57,110 nt of DNA from an uncultured Cyclobacteriaceae bacterium (lineage in GTDB: Bacteria > Bacteroidota > Bacteroidia > Cytophagales > Cyclobacteriaceae), in NCBI GenBank assembly GCA_947492745.1, contig CANLOE010000035.1, positions 1 to 57,110 on the forward strand. The letters run 5' to 3'. The translations under genes were made by a program, and so were the position numbers. Below the pieces are notes generated by a model, which had not been told where the DNA came from, ran no database searches, and saw only the letters and a program-made list of their open reading frames with translations. This document shows positions 17,909 to 28,214 of this stretch, in pieces. How positions within the stretch are numbered: position 1 is the first letter of the stretch; the number at the start of each line of letters is the position of its first letter.

Positions 17909-19243
17909 TTACTCTGTCACATTGATAGTGACCGTACTGAATGAACACTCTGCGGTTGTATTGTTGCAGAAAGCGAGCATGAAAGAGTCGCTCTGTGTAA
18001 AATCCGAATTGGGTTTGTACCTTAGCTTCTCAAAATCCACTTCTACAGTACCGTACAAGGGTTGTGCAGTTACTCCTACCGTATACTCAAACGGTCCTGA
18101 ATCATTACAGAAAATGTCATTTGAATAAATCTCCTCCAATAGATTGAAGGAAAGGGTACCGCCGTTACTCTTAATAGGATCAAATTCCTCCTTGGTGTAG
18201 GTAAATGTATCCTCAATGAACAGCTCTTCGCATCCGAAGTCACTGACAGCGATATCTACTCGACCCGTGGCGCATACATCGTTATGGCAAATGGTATAGG
18301 TGAAGGAGTCCTCTCCAAAAAACCGGGCACCCGGGGCATATATAAACGTTTCCAGTGGAGAATACCTTACCGTTCCTGCATTGGGTTCGCTGTCTATAGC
18401 GATTTCGAGTTGGGTTACGGGGACACTGCACAGCTCATCATTGCCGAGCATCTTTCCCAAGTCTAACAATAGATGCCCATACAGGTTCAGTTCATCCTCG
18501 AATTCTACCTCAGAGTAGTTAAAGAGGTCACCTCCGGCAGATAGCACACAGTTTCCCGTAGCATCACTGCTTACGAGAATACCCACGGTCACATAGTGCA
18601 CTACCTTGGGATTGCCCTTGGCAGCGATACGGTATATCAGTGCATCCTTACCCACAAAACTGGTAGCGGGATCATAGAAAACAATACCATCATCGGCATA
18701 GGCCTGACCATGGGCGGGTTGTACTATTATACTCAGTGTGCTCACATCGGGTTCATCGTCGCAGAAAGTGGCCATGGCATGGGCATTCAAGGTAACCTGT
18801 TGTCCCGATACTGTGGTCATCGTTTCGAACCTTTGGTCCGTATCGCAGGGGTCGACATCCTGCACGATGTTGAAAACGATCTCTCCTTGATTGCAGTTTT
18901 CTCCTTGGCAGATATTATAGACTACTTTATCGGTACCTTCCTTGAAATCTGCATTGGGAACATATTTCAGCAATGCATCTTCCAGAACTTCGATCGCTCC
19001 TTTTTGAGGGACTTCGGTAATATTCAACTGCACCTTTCCGCTGATGGGCAGTCCCTTGAGCAGATCGACGATAACAGGTCCCTGTACTTCTGCACTCAGG
19101 CTCACGTTTTTTTGCTTGGCCTTATTGGTCTCTTCGACCGGGACCACATCTTCGCTAAGGTTATCACAGGCGTAGAGCATGCTGCTTATACCCACGGCCA
19201 AGGCCAGGGTTTTGAGTCGAGGGTATACTTTGAGATTTTTCAT
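17909..19243 (-). CDS. cadherin/Ig-like lipoprotein of sigma module 1
   Basis: 444 residues. A signal peptide ends in a lipobox (SSMLYAC, Cys26). The mature part is made of about four tandem beta-sandwich repeats with pattern KGxxxxLxDxLLKYVPNADFKEGTDKVVYNICQGENC and FIYAPGARFFGEDSFTYTICHNDVC, as in bacterial Ig/cadherin-like (Big/tandem-95) domains, each with a conserved Cys pair. It is closely related to the lipoprotein at 24927-25949. The same gene, followed by a sigma and a barrel-type anti-sigma gene, recurs in both modules, so it probably belongs functionally with them, perhaps as an outer-membrane ligand of the barrel (inference). Confidence 0.85.
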   Translation of the reverse strand: MKNLKVYPRLKTLALAVGISSMLYACDNLSEDVVPVEETNKAKQKNVSLSAEVQGPVIVDLLKGLPISGKVQLNITEVPQKGAIEVLEDALLKYVPNADFKEGTDKVVYNICQGENCNQGEIVFNIVQDVDPCDTDQRFETMTTVSGQQVTLNAHAMATFCDDEPDVSTLSIIVQPAHGQAYADDGIVFYDPATSFVGKDALIYRIAAKGNPKVVHYVTVGILVSSDATGNCVLSAGGDLFNYSEVEFEDELNLYGHLLLDLGKMLGNDELCSVPVTQLEIAIDSEPNAGTVRYSPLETFIYAPGARFFGEDSFTYTICHNDVCATGRVDIAVSDFGCEELFIEDTFTYTKEEFDPIKSNGGTLSFNLLEEIYSNDIFCNDSGPFEYTVGVTAQPLYGTVEVDFEKLRYKPNSDFTQSDSFMLAFCNNTTAECSFSTVTINVTE

Positions 19244-19667
19244 ATCTAATTTTTATAAAAGTGGTCTTACTAAGATTAAATTGTACTGTTGTAGCGCCGC
19301 ATACAGTTACATGTAAACATTATGATAGAAAGGGTTGCAGTACTTAATGGGGAAACAGGAAATTTTGCTCCGATGTACTTCGTACTCATTCTTCTTCTTT
19401 TAGGCCCACTGACCCTAAAACAATCTCAATATCCTGATTATCATATTGTTGAGTATTCATATCCCAAACCGTGACCTTAATTGGAATCGATAGAAAAAAA
19501 ATAGAAAAAATTCACTGCCATGTCCGTAGGTAGATCGGACTTCTTTGGAAGTTGAAGAAATATTCCTGACATTTATATACTTCACCTCTCACTGCACATC
19601 GCTGTATCCCCCTACTGCCCAGCTTGTCGTAGCGGTAGGAAAGACAATAATCCCGAGACAGAGCATT

Positions 19668-21968
19668 ATGACCGTGGACCAACATCGACTCGCCCCTTTA
19701 TTTTTGTTATTCTGTGTCGTGGCCTGTGTTACGGGCTGTCTGCTGCTGCTCCGCCCCCCTGCCCCATTGGACGCATCGGTAGGGCCTGGAAAGTTTTCGG
19801 CAGTACGGGCACGGGAACATCTCCGGGTCATTGCGAGCGCACCGCACAGTTCTGGCACTTCTGCCCACGCCAAAGTGCGGGAATACATTGTGGCCTATTG
19901 CCGTCATATGGGACTGGATACCAAGGTGATGGAGGGTACGGGCCTACGGGCAGTGGGTGCTTATGTGAATGCAGGGCACAGTCGCAATGTCATGGCAGTT
20001 CTTCCCGGTACGGACAGGAACCGAAAGTCCATACTGGTCATGGGCCACTACGACTCCCAGCCGAATACTCCCGGAGCAGCCGACAATGGAGCGGCAGTGG
20101 CCGCCATGATGGAGAGCATCCGCGCGCTGAAACACCATGGCCCCTTGAAAAACGATGTGGTCTTTCTCTTTACCGACCTGGAAGAGGTGGGACTCTTGGG
20201 TGCCGAGTCCTTCCGTGCACAGTATGGCACTATAGAGGATATTGGGCTGGTCCTCAACTTCGAGAGCCGGGGCAATAGTGGTGCGGCCTTTACCTTCGAG
20301 GTGTCCCCGGACAATGGATGGCTCATCGGGGAGTTTGCCAAGGCTGTAGAATATCCCTATGCCAATTCCCTGGCCTATGAAATCTACAAAAGGATGCCCA
20401 ATGACTCTGATTTCACCATGTTCAGGGACTTGAAGGCTCCGGGGCTGAACTCGGCCTTTATCGATGGGTACAGTCACTACCATAGTATGACCGATAGTCC
20501 GGAGAATATTGATCTGGGCAGTGTGCAGCACCATGGCAGCCTCATGCTGGGCATGCTATTGCACTTCGGACATAGGACATTGGTTCAGGGTACACAAGGG
20601 GATCGTATATTTTTCAATCCGGTGGGAAGCTGGCTGTTGAGCTATCCCTATGCATGGGACCTGCCCTTTCTACTTCTTTCCATAGGACTCTTTCTGACTG
20701 CTCTGGGCATGGGACTGTTCCACGGTCGTCTCCAACCGAAGCAGCTGTTCATCGGAGCGGGGCTGTTTCTATCGAGTATCATGGTCGCACTGTTGTTTGC
20801 TTGGCTGCTTCGCTTTATCATACTTTGGGCCTATCCGCATTACTCCAATTTCTACAACCATAATTTTTACAATGCGGGCGATTACCTGCCTGCATTTCTG
20901 GGCTGTTGCCTATTGGGTCTGGGTATCGTGTTCCATCGTGCGATCCGGTATTGCGAACCGGAGTCCCTCAGCCTTGGGGCCTTTGCCCTGATGGTGCCCT
21001 TGGCCATTGTACTCAAAAGCACCCTGGGCACGGGAGCCTTTATTGTATATGTTCCCATGGTGTTTTTTTCGGCCGTGTACCTGATCTATTTCCTGAGTGG
21101 AATACAATGGGAAAAGGACCCTTGGCTTTACGGTATCGGTCAGGCCCTTGCCCTACTGCCCGCTCTGGGGTTGTGGATTACTTTTGTGGTGAACCTGTTC
21201 ATCGTGTTCAGTCTGGCACTGCCCTATGCTGCCGTCTTTTTTATCCTCCTGTTTTTCCCCCTTCTCATTCCTTTGATGGCTATGCTCGCGCAGCTCCATC
21301 ACTATAGTTTTTCCTTTGTAGCACTTTTTTTCTTGGGAGCGGGCCTGCTATTGGGACAGTATCACGCTGCCCCTACCCGGGAGCGCCCGCTACAGGTAGC
21401 GTTGATGTACGCCGTGGACCATGATGCACAACGGGCACTGTGGGTCTGTTCCGATGCCTATCTTCCGCCTTGGGCCCGGGCGCATGTTGCCCCGGATGAA
21501 CGTAGGCCTTTTGGGATGTTCGGGACCAATGATGTCCATAAAGCCTGGTTGGGCGAGGCTGAGATGAAGCCCTACACTATCGGTCATGTGGAAGTACTGC
21601 GGGACAGCCTTACTGCTCAGGGGCGCTTTGTGGATATTGTGCTCTTCCCGGCGGCGGGCACGCTGAGCCTGGACCTTCGGTTTTCCCATACGGTCCGCCT
21701 CAGGGCCATCAATGAACGCTTCTTGGCCTCGACGGACAAAGGCATGCCCCTACGGCAGCTCCGCTATTCGGGCATCCCCCGAAAAGGGCGAAGGTCCCTT
21801 CAACTGCAATGGGTAGTGGAAAAGAACGCGGTTCCCACCATTACCCTTATCGAAAGAAGCCTGGGCATTCCCGAGGAGTACTTTCGTGAGACAATGCCCG
21901 AAAATATTGTTCACGGCACAGGCCTGAAGAGCAATAGCCTACAAGTGAAAAGAATCCTGAAATGGTAA
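19668..21968 (+). CDS. membrane-bound M28-family peptidase (ERMP1/Pff1-like)
   Basis: 766 residues from the ATG at 19668; the longer frame to 19545 begins with TTG and adds no sensible sequence. An N-terminal hydrophobic segment (APLFLLFCVVACVTGCLLLL) anchors the protein. The peptidase domain (~50-310) carries MGHYDSQPNTPGAADNGAAV, FLFTDLEEVGLLGAESF and a later GYSHYHSMTDSPENID, the metal and catalytic motifs of M28. The C-terminal half has about eight membrane helices (for example PFLLLSIGLFLTALGMGLF, PYAAVFFILLFFPLLIPLMAM) and a final soluble tail of ~180 residues. The layout resembles eukaryotic vacuolar/ER M28 proteins and their bacterial relatives. It sits between two minus-strand copies of a sigma module; substrate unknown. 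Confidence 0.88.
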   Translation: MTVDQHRLAPLFLLFCVVACVTGCLLLLRPPAPLDASVGPGKFSAVRAREHLRVIASAPHSSGTSAHAKVREYIVAYCRHMGLDTKVMEGTGLRAVGAYVNAGHSRNVMAVLPGTDRNRKSILVMGHYDSQPNTPGAADNGAAVAAMMESIRALKHHGPLKNDVVFLFTDLEEVGLLGAESFRAQYGTIEDIGLVLNFESRGNSGAAFTFEVSPDNGWLIGEFAKAVEYPYANSLAYEIYKRMPNDSDFTMFRDLKAPGLNSAFIDGYSHYHSMTDSPENIDLGSVQHHGSLMLGMLLHFGHRTLVQGTQGDRIFFNPVGSWLLSYPYAWDLPFLLLSIGLFLTALGMGLFHGRLQPKQLFIGAGLFLSSIMVALLFAWLLRFIILWAYPHYSNFYNHNFYNAGDYLPAFLGCCLLGLGIVFHRAIRYCEPESLSLGAFALMVPLAIVLKSTLGTGAFIVYVPMVFFSAVYLIYFLSGIQWEKDPWLYGIGQALALLPALGLWITFVVNLFIVFSLALPYAAVFFILLFFPLLIPLMAMLAQLHHYSFSFVALFFLGAGLLLGQYHAAPTRERPLQVALMYAVDHDAQRALWVCSDAYLPPWARAHVAPDERRPFGMFGTNDVHKAWLGEAEMKPYTIGHVEVLRDSLTAQGRFVDIVLFPAAGTLSLDLRFSHTVRLRAINERFLASTDKGMPLRQLRYSGIPRKGRRSLQLQWVVEKNAVPTITLIERSLGIPEEYFRETMPENIVHGTGLKSNSLQVKRILKW

Positions 21969-22507
21969 CCGTGAACAGAGGCTTTCCAAGCGACGGGCGA
22001 GCATGGTACCGAATTACACTTTAATGATTGGCCCTCTACCCTTGATTGCCGATCGTATTGCAGGATATGAACTCATTACGAAATCCTATCCCTCATTTTG
22101 AGCCAAATCCAAAACCGGCGGTCATCCCACAGGTCAGCGAATGCCGGCGGTTTCCATGGTTTCATCGTTTACACCAAATGCAATTGTTTTGGGACAGACT
22201 ACCGACTATTGAGAAAGTGCTGTTCCACCCAGAACGATCCTAATGACCAATCAACCCGGATCATGCATTGACTATTGTCCCAATGCGGGATTTTTCAATT
22301 TTTGCCGATTCCCAAACTTCCCATTTCACTTTTTTCTTGAGTATATACTCAGGGCAAATTATACCGAGGATACGGTGTCCCGAAAATGGGATATTTCCCT
22401 CAAGTGTTCCAAAGGATCGGAGCGTTTTTCCATCGGAAATGAAAGCCTCTCCCATCGACCCGGTATCTCATTCAAACGATGTTCAGGTTAGGGTATATCA
22501 TTGTGCT
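21969..22507. other. intergenic gap with a partial repeat arm
   Basis: No credible gene is seen in this 539-bp gap. At about 22249-22270 it has AACCCGGATCATGCATTG, the left inverted end of the family A element, without a matching right end. The two gene ends facing it are the plus-strand peptidase and the decayed barrel gene. Confidence 0.5.
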
Positions 22508-24312
22508 TTATCTCTTTTCCCTCATTTTTCCTGTCTTCTTGAACAGCTCCTTTCTTAGTCCGATGTTCAGCCCTATGAGCATGGGGCGAAGACGGTATAT
22601 GGACGATTCATTATAGATAGAACTCATAGTATACGAAATATAGGGCCCTACGCTGAGTTCCCAATGTGGGGATACTTGGTAAAGATGCTCCCATTGGAAA
22701 TTCAAGGAAAGTACGTAGGGAGTATTCTGCAGTATATGGGTTTCTACATCGCTTGTAAAATGGACCTGCTTCAGGTGACCTATGGAAACTCCCAGTCCCA
22801 ATCGCTGAACATGTGCCCTATCGGAGAGCATATAATTTCCTCCAAAACCGAGGGCCAGTGTCCTGGTACTGCTTTCGATGGTATTCTGCCGATCTTCGCT
22901 GAAACCGATCACTTCCACACTGGTTTTGTCGATACGCCGGACTTCATGCCTATCGGAAAGGATATTACTGTAGGTGTATTCGGCTGTGGAATTGAAGGTG
23001 GTATAGCCCATGGTTCCATAAATCCCTACTCTATCACTGAGTTTTTTCTCTAGGTGCAATTGGACCGCGAAGGAGGAATTCTTTCCCCTGAGGTCATTCT
23101 TGTTGTTCCGTTTTTTCAGGAAATACAGATCCTTTGTGGGGTTCAGTCTTTTGAAAAGGTATCTTGGACCTGCTGTGAGGTTGATGGCCCAGCCCGATTT
23201 CTCTTTTGTCGCTTTTTCTTTGTCCTTATCCCTCATATCTCTGTATATACGCTTTTTCTGCTCTTTCTTTTCCCGGTGGTCCCCGGCATTCTCTTTGGCC
23301 GGTGCCCCGTCTGCGTCGGATGTCCGCTTTTCTTTGATGGACGTACCTTCCATGGCCCTGTTCTGCAATGAGGGGTAGGCTTCGGTATCTTTACGGGATT
23401 CCTCAGTGGTATTTGTCCCTCCATCTACAGCATGATGGGTTCCATTATTGCCCGATTTACCTTCGCCCTCTTCTTTATTCTCTTTCCGGGCATTGGTATC
23501 ACGGGAGTCTGTGGGTGTTCCTTCCTTTCGGTCATAGGCGACGGTCGCAGGACTTTCCCTTTCCTCGGTATTCGCATCCGGGCTATTCATTGTTTTATCC
23601 AATCCTTCGGCTCTGTGATCGTCCACAAGCGTATACTTGACTTCCCTACTTTCTTCTTCCCCGTACGCTGATGCCAATATGGGATTTGATGGTAGCCTGT
23701 CGGCCCTACTCCCCTCTTCCCTCTTCCCTTTTCTGCTCTGGGGCTATGTCCGAATCAGGACACTTTAGTGTCTCATCGTGGGATATCGGCCCGGTAATTT
23801 TGGCATGCCCCCTTATTTTCCATCGCGGTAACTCCTTTTGAGTAGTTTGGGAATGGGCGATGGGAGGTCTCTATATCATGGGCAGAATGACCTTTGCCTT
23901 CGATTGTCCGTTCGTTTTTCTTGGCCTGTGGTTCCTGTGGTAAACTTTTTGTGTCCGTGGAGATAGTGGATGCGGTATCCGGCTGTACATGCCCTTGAGC
24001 CTCTTCTTCCGGTCTGCTATTGATTTCAGTTTTCGGGAGCTGTTTGTTTCCGGTCTTTTCCTGCGATTGTACGAGGACTCGCTCGGAGGAGTCCCGAGAC
24101 TGAGTCGGATACTTAGGCAGTAGTAGAATACCCGCAGTTCCCAGTAACAGGATGAGTACAACGACTGTGAAGCGATAAACTTTATATCGTTTTCGGCGGT
24201 CCAGTTCATTCGAAATATTCTTCCAAGCATCAAAATCAGGCTGCTCGTGATAGTGGCGCATCTCTTTCGAGAATTTGGATTCGAGAAAATCCTCAGGTGG
24301 TCGATTTTTCAT
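22508..24312 (-). pseudogene. decayed dual membrane-spanning anti-sigma/barrel gene
   Basis: Paralogue of the gene at 14028-16517. The N-terminal part (24312 to 23773: MKNRPPEDFLESKFSKEMRHYHEQPDFDAW, then a membrane helix) and the C-terminal part (23677 to 22508: AINLTAGPRYLFKRLNPTKDLYFLKKRNNK through the barrel) are in different frames. The interval between them (23678-23772) has stops in the first and third of the frames involved, so at least two frame changes separate the halves. The total length of 1805 bp is not a multiple of three. The barrel half alone still looks intact, so a truncated outer-membrane protein could in principle be made. Loss of the linker also removes the coupling to the sigma factor. 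A sequencing error cannot be excluded for one site, but the neighbouring sigma gene is also broken. Confidence 0.8.
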
Positions 24313-24844
24313 AACTCGAATAAGTTTGCGGTATTAATTGAGTATGCAATATTTGCTTCGCCCGTGACAATTGTGATTTGGAAATCCCTTCTGATACATC
24401 CAATTTTTCGGCTATTTCTTTATGGTCGAAACCTTCAATGACATATAAACTGAACACCATCTTGCACCCCAGTGGCAAAAGGTCTATCAATATCATCCGT
24501 TCCTGCATTCCCAGATTATTGAGGATATGATCGTGGTCCCGGTCAGCCACGGCGATATCCTCTTCTGTACTTAGGTAATGAAGGTATCATTTATTCTTTT
24601 TGAAATGGTTTATGGCGGTATTGACGGTAACTCTGGATATCCAGGCATCCAAAGATTGGATGCCTTTTTGTTTCTTCAAAGAAGTAAATATATTGATAAA
24701 AGCATCCTGCATCACGTCTTTGGCACTTTCTGCATCAATGGAATAGCGCCGACAAATCCCCATAACCTTCGGGGCACATTCATAATAGACCCGCTCTTGT
24801 GCGGCTCTATTTCCTTTTCTACATGCTTTTATCACCTCTTTCAT
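24293..24844 (-). pseudogene. ECF sigma factor gene with in-frame TGA
   Basis: Paralogue of the sigma gene at 16498-17049, exactly 552 bp as in that gene. Residues from 24844 (MKEVIKACRKGNRAAQERVYYECAPKVMGICRRY) carry region 2. At 24587-24589 a TGA interrupts the frame at the junction FKKNK-stop-YLHYLSTEED, where the intact paralogue reads FKKHKKHFYGLSTEEV. Region 4 (LPLGCKMVFSLYVIEGFDHKEIAEKLDVSEGISKSQLSRAKQ) follows in the same frame. The stop lies between regions 2 and 4, so each half would be made alone unless the stop is read through. Nothing else in the frame is damaged. It overlaps the next gene by 20 bases, as in the intact copy. Confidence 0.85.
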
Positions 24845-24926
24845 AGAAAGAAAACCGCCGAAGACCGCCGGTCCTTCAACAGGCAGTCTTAATAAATTAT
24901 ACTATCTGTTTACTCTGTGTGTGTGT

Positions 24927-25949
24927 TTAGTTTGCAACCTGTAGGGTGACCTTAGCTTCGACACAGTTACCTCCGTTGGCATCACAGATCTTGTAGGTGA
25001 AGGAATCCGTACCGTTGAAACCCTGGCTGGGCTTATATCCGAAGGCCTGTAAAACAGCGTAGCTTACCTCACCGAACTGTGCATCGTCCATTACTTCGAT
25101 GGTGAAGTCAGTGATACTGCCATTGCACAGCTCATCATTTTTCAGTATTTCCTGACCGAGATCAAAGTATACCGTACCCGTGCCGCTCAATTCATCTTCA
25201 AACTCCGCGTTGGTAAAGGTGAAGGTATCGTCGTTGGCGGCCACCGTGCAGTTACCGTTATCATTACCGGATACTTTTATACGAACCGTTGCGTACGTTA
25301 CTTCCTGAGGGTTATCCGTACCGCTAACACTATACAGCAGCTCGTCCGTACCCGAGAACCCAAAGGCAGGGGAATAATAGATGACATTATTTTTCATCTC
25401 CGCCGGACCGTTGGCCGGACCGGCAACAATAGTCAATGAGGAAGCATCCACTCTGTCGTTGCAAATCTGGTCGTTTTGCAGCACATGAATTTCAACTTCA
25501 TCCTGTCCCGCTTGCATGGTCACCTCATCGAATTCGGCCCCTACCTGACAAGCGTTATCGTTGTCGGCGACACTGAAACTGATTTCCCCACTGTTACAGT
25601 CATCTCCCTGACAGATACGGTAGGTCAATTTGTCAGTACCTTGCTTGAAATCTGCGTTGGGAGTGTATTTCAAAAGTGCTTTCTCCAGTATTTCCACTTC
25701 TCCTTTCTGGGGAGCTTCGGCAATACTCAACTGAACTGTGCCACTGAGAGAAGAAGCCTTCAGCATGTCCACGACTACGGGACCTTTGACTTCCCTGGAA
25801 CTCAGGCTAACGCCTATTTCCTGTGCTGTATTGGTTTCTTCGATAGGGGTTACGTCTTCATTCAGGTTATCACAGGAAAACAGTGCGCCACCCAAAGCGA
25901 TTGCCAATGCTAGATTCTTCATGCGGGTATTTATTTCAAAACTTTTCAT
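24927..25949 (-). CDS. cadherin/Ig-like lipoprotein of sigma module 2
   Basis: 340 residues from the ATG at 25949; the frame extends to 26042 from a non-ATG codon but the extension is not conserved in the paralogue. Signal peptide MKSFEINTRMKNLALAIALGG with lipobox LFSC, then NLNEDVTPIEETN, nearly identical to the module 1 lipoprotein (DNLSEDVVPVEETN). The body has about three tandem beta-sandwich repeats, e.g. KALLKYTPNADFKQGTDKL and FGYKPSQGFNGTDSFTYKIC. It is one repeat shorter than the module 1 protein. It is intact although the two downstream genes of its module are broken. Confidence 0.85.
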   Translation of the reverse strand: MKSFEINTRMKNLALAIALGGALFSCDNLNEDVTPIEETNTAQEIGVSLSSREVKGPVVVDMLKASSLSGTVQLSIAEAPQKGEVEILEKALLKYTPNADFKQGTDKLTYRICQGDDCNSGEISFSVADNDNACQVGAEFDEVTMQAGQDEVEIHVLQNDQICNDRVDASSLTIVAGPANGPAEMKNNVIYYSPAFGFSGTDELLYSVSGTDNPQEVTYATVRIKVSGNDNGNCTVAANDDTFTFTNAEFEDELSGTGTVYFDLGQEILKNDELCNGSITDFTIEVMDDAQFGEVSYAVLQAFGYKPSQGFNGTDSFTYKICDANGGNCVEAKVTLQVAN

Positions 25950-26199
25950 TTTATTTATAATTTTAAGATTTTGGTTTAAGTGTTTTAGTGATGCGCATAC
26001 AATTATAAGTAAGTAAGCTCCGGCAAAAGGTTGGAATGACAATCAAAAAAAATGGAAATAAATAGTAAAGCCTTGTATATCCGACGAATTTGGCAATAAG
26101 AACAACCCTGATCTAATCGTAGTGTTCCAGACCTCACCACTGAAAAACACAATTGATACCGTCGATCCCCTCTGTGTTGCCATCGTGGACAAAAGCCGT

Positions 26200-26369
26200 T
26201 TAACCCGGATCATGCGTCAGAACTTCGTAGCGAGGGTTTAAATAGCAATAAATCAATGAGTTTTCTTGGATTCAGCGTAGCACCGCTACGGTGAATTCAA
26301 AAGACGCATTCATTTACTGATTTGAAGCCAGTTAAGTCCGGAATAGATTTTCTAATGGACATTTTGAGA
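26200..26369. repeat. palindromic interspersed element, hybrid family A copy
   Basis: The left end is TTAACCCGGATCATGCGTCAG, followed by GAACTTCGTAGCGAGGG; the right part AAGTCCGGAATAGATTTTCTAATGGACATTTTGAG is the reverse complement of the left part of the element at 32089-32261, and the centre GCGTAGCACCGCTACGGTGAATTC is palindromic. A further partial end (TTATTGATTATTTGGGA) lies at 26497-26515. The gap 25950-26539 shows no gene. Confidence 0.65.
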
Positions 26370-26539
26370 TAATTGCAATAAAATCAGTGGTCCAAGTGAG
26401 GAGGCTTTTGTATTATTCAAGGTGACTGGACAATGCTTGTCACCTACTGACTTTTCAGTAGTTTGCGCTTGCAATAGAGGGAGCAGACTTAGAAAGTTAT
26501 TGATTATTTGGGATTTTATCTACCATGGGCATAGTCTGC

Positions 26540-28204
26540 TCAGTTCCCGATGATCAACAGCCAGGCCATAGCAAACTGGAATCCGTTTCTCTTTCTCACT
26601 TTGCGGATACGCTCCCTTGCCTCTTTTTCCGAACCCGAGTCATAGGTGTACAGGTAGTACATGCCCGTCTCCTCTTTGGTGCCTACCGATACATCGTATC
26701 CGGCTTCTTTCATTCGGCCCGCATACTTTTGAGCATTTTCCAACTTGTCAAAAGCTCCGACCACTATGTAAAATCCCATCCGTAAATAGGGGATGCCCGA
26801 TGGGTCTATTTTTAAACTACCGCGATGTTCAAAGGTACGGTACCGGTCTATCTCAGCAGGGGCGGCCCTATTCCGGCCCCTATCATTGAATCCTGACCAA
26901 CGCTTACTGTTGTCCTCGGCCTTGGTATCCTTCTTTTTGGTACTGTCATCACTGAGTATGCCATCATCGGCCTGATTGCCTTCACTGAACTCAAAATCAT
27001 CGCTGACACTTTGGTGCTCTGCATCGGTTTCGTTTTTAGAAGAAGTCCTCTTTTCTTTGGTCCTTTTATCTTTTTTTCTTTTTCCAGATTCGTTTCTTTT
27101 TCTCTTTTTCTCTCTTTTTGAACTGGCCGACTGTATCTCTTGCGCTTCCTCATCTGTCGGCAGCGATGGCTCATCGACGATAGGATTTTCATCGGATTCT
27201 TGGTATAGATCCATATCGGCGGCCTCTTCCGCTTCCAAATCCTCTAGGTAGCGGTCGGGAATCAGGGCATCGTCTTTTCTCTCTTTGAGGCTTCGCTCGG
27301 GCCTGTGGTGTTTTCCTATAATGACATGGACCTGTATCTCATGGGTACCGCTGGGAACACCCTTTGATGCTAAAGCTCCGAATTCGTAGGCATAGGCGAT
27401 ACGGTAGCGGTCTTTCACTTTTGTCCCGAACAGCGCTGCGATGCCGTCGCCCTTCCGAAAGCTGGCCCCCGCCCAGAGAACATCTTTAAAATAAGTGAGA
27501 AGACTTACCTCCAATTGTCGACGTGCATCCCCCCCAGCACGGTATAGTAGAAATGGCTGAAAGCTCAGGCCGCTATCCTCTCCCTGTGGAGACCTATAGC
27601 TCAGGGCAACTATTTTTTCTTCCAGCGCATCGATTTCCGGTGAACCGAAAGCAGTGGTCGTATTGACCTTGGTTCTGAACAGTTTTGGCAGTGCAAAGCC
27701 TAGGTCAAAGCCTTTGTAGTGGTAGTTGATACCGAATCTTCCATCGATGAAGGTGCTCCTGCCCGTAGCCTCCAGCAGTGCGGGATCGTCCAAGGGTACC
27801 GCATCTCCCAAATCCAATCGGTTCCCGTTGATGCCTGCCGAGATGCCAAAGTTGAAGCGCTGTCCTTTACCCAGATCCAAATGGTATACCACATTGCCCA
27901 AGATCCTCGAAGAGGTCAGCAATACGCTGGTCCCTGAAGCTGCGGTAAGTCCCAAAGAAAGTTTTGGGGCTACGGGATAGTGAAAATCAAGGTTCGATAC
28001 GGTCGGTGCATCCTCTATCCCGACCCACTGCCTACGATGTGTCAGAAAAAGCTCCATTCTGTCATTCGCCCCGAAATAGGAAGGGTTGTACAGGGAGGGG
28101 TTGAAATACGACTGCGAATAGGCGGGCGACTGCTGCGCCCGGAGACTGCCTACCGTACAGATTATCACTATAAAAACAAAAATCCCATTCAATAAATACT
28201 TCAT
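26540..28204 (-). CDS. PorP/SprF-family outer-membrane protein fused to a SPOR-like domain
   Basis: 554 residues from the ATG at 28204; a TTG two codons further upstream is also in frame. Signal peptide ends LRAQQ. Residues ~20-290 have the PorP/SprF start QQSPAYSQSYFNPSLYNPSYFGA and barrel strands (RQWVGIEDAPTVSNLDFHYPV, KGFDLGFALPKLF), the type IX secretion membrane proteins that work with T9SS-secreted adhesins. A charged linker (~300-455) is rich in Lys/Arg/Glu/Asp. The last ~75 residues (MGFYIVVGAFDKLENAQKYAGRMKEAGYDVSVG ...) are a SPOR fold, which binds peptidoglycan in other proteins. The gene starts 10 bp after the stop of the upstream type B T9SS cargo gene, a pairing like SprF with SprB. 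Confidence 0.9.
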   Translation of the reverse strand: MKYLLNGIFVFIVIICTVGSLRAQQSPAYSQSYFNPSLYNPSYFGANDRMELFLTHRRQWVGIEDAPTVSNLDFHYPVAPKLSLGLTAASGTSVLLTSSRILGNVVYHLDLGKGQRFNFGISAGINGNRLDLGDAVPLDDPALLEATGRSTFIDGRFGINYHYKGFDLGFALPKLFRTKVNTTTAFGSPEIDALEEKIVALSYRSPQGEDSGLSFQPFLLYRAGGDARRQLEVSLLTYFKDVLWAGASFRKGDGIAALFGTKVKDRYRIAYAYEFGALASKGVPSGTHEIQVHVIIGKHHRPERSLKERKDDALIPDRYLEDLEAEEAADMDLYQESDENPIVDEPSLPTDEEAQEIQSASSKREKKRKRNESGKRKKDKRTKEKRTSSKNETDAEHQSVSDDFEFSEGNQADDGILSDDSTKKKDTKAEDNSKRWSGFNDRGRNRAAPAEIDRYRTFEHRGSLKIDPSGIPYLRMGFYIVVGAFDKLENAQKYAGRMKEAGYDVSVGTKEETGMYYLYTYDSGSEKEARERIRKVRKRNGFQFAMAWLLIIGN

Positions 28205-28214
28205 ATCCAAAATC

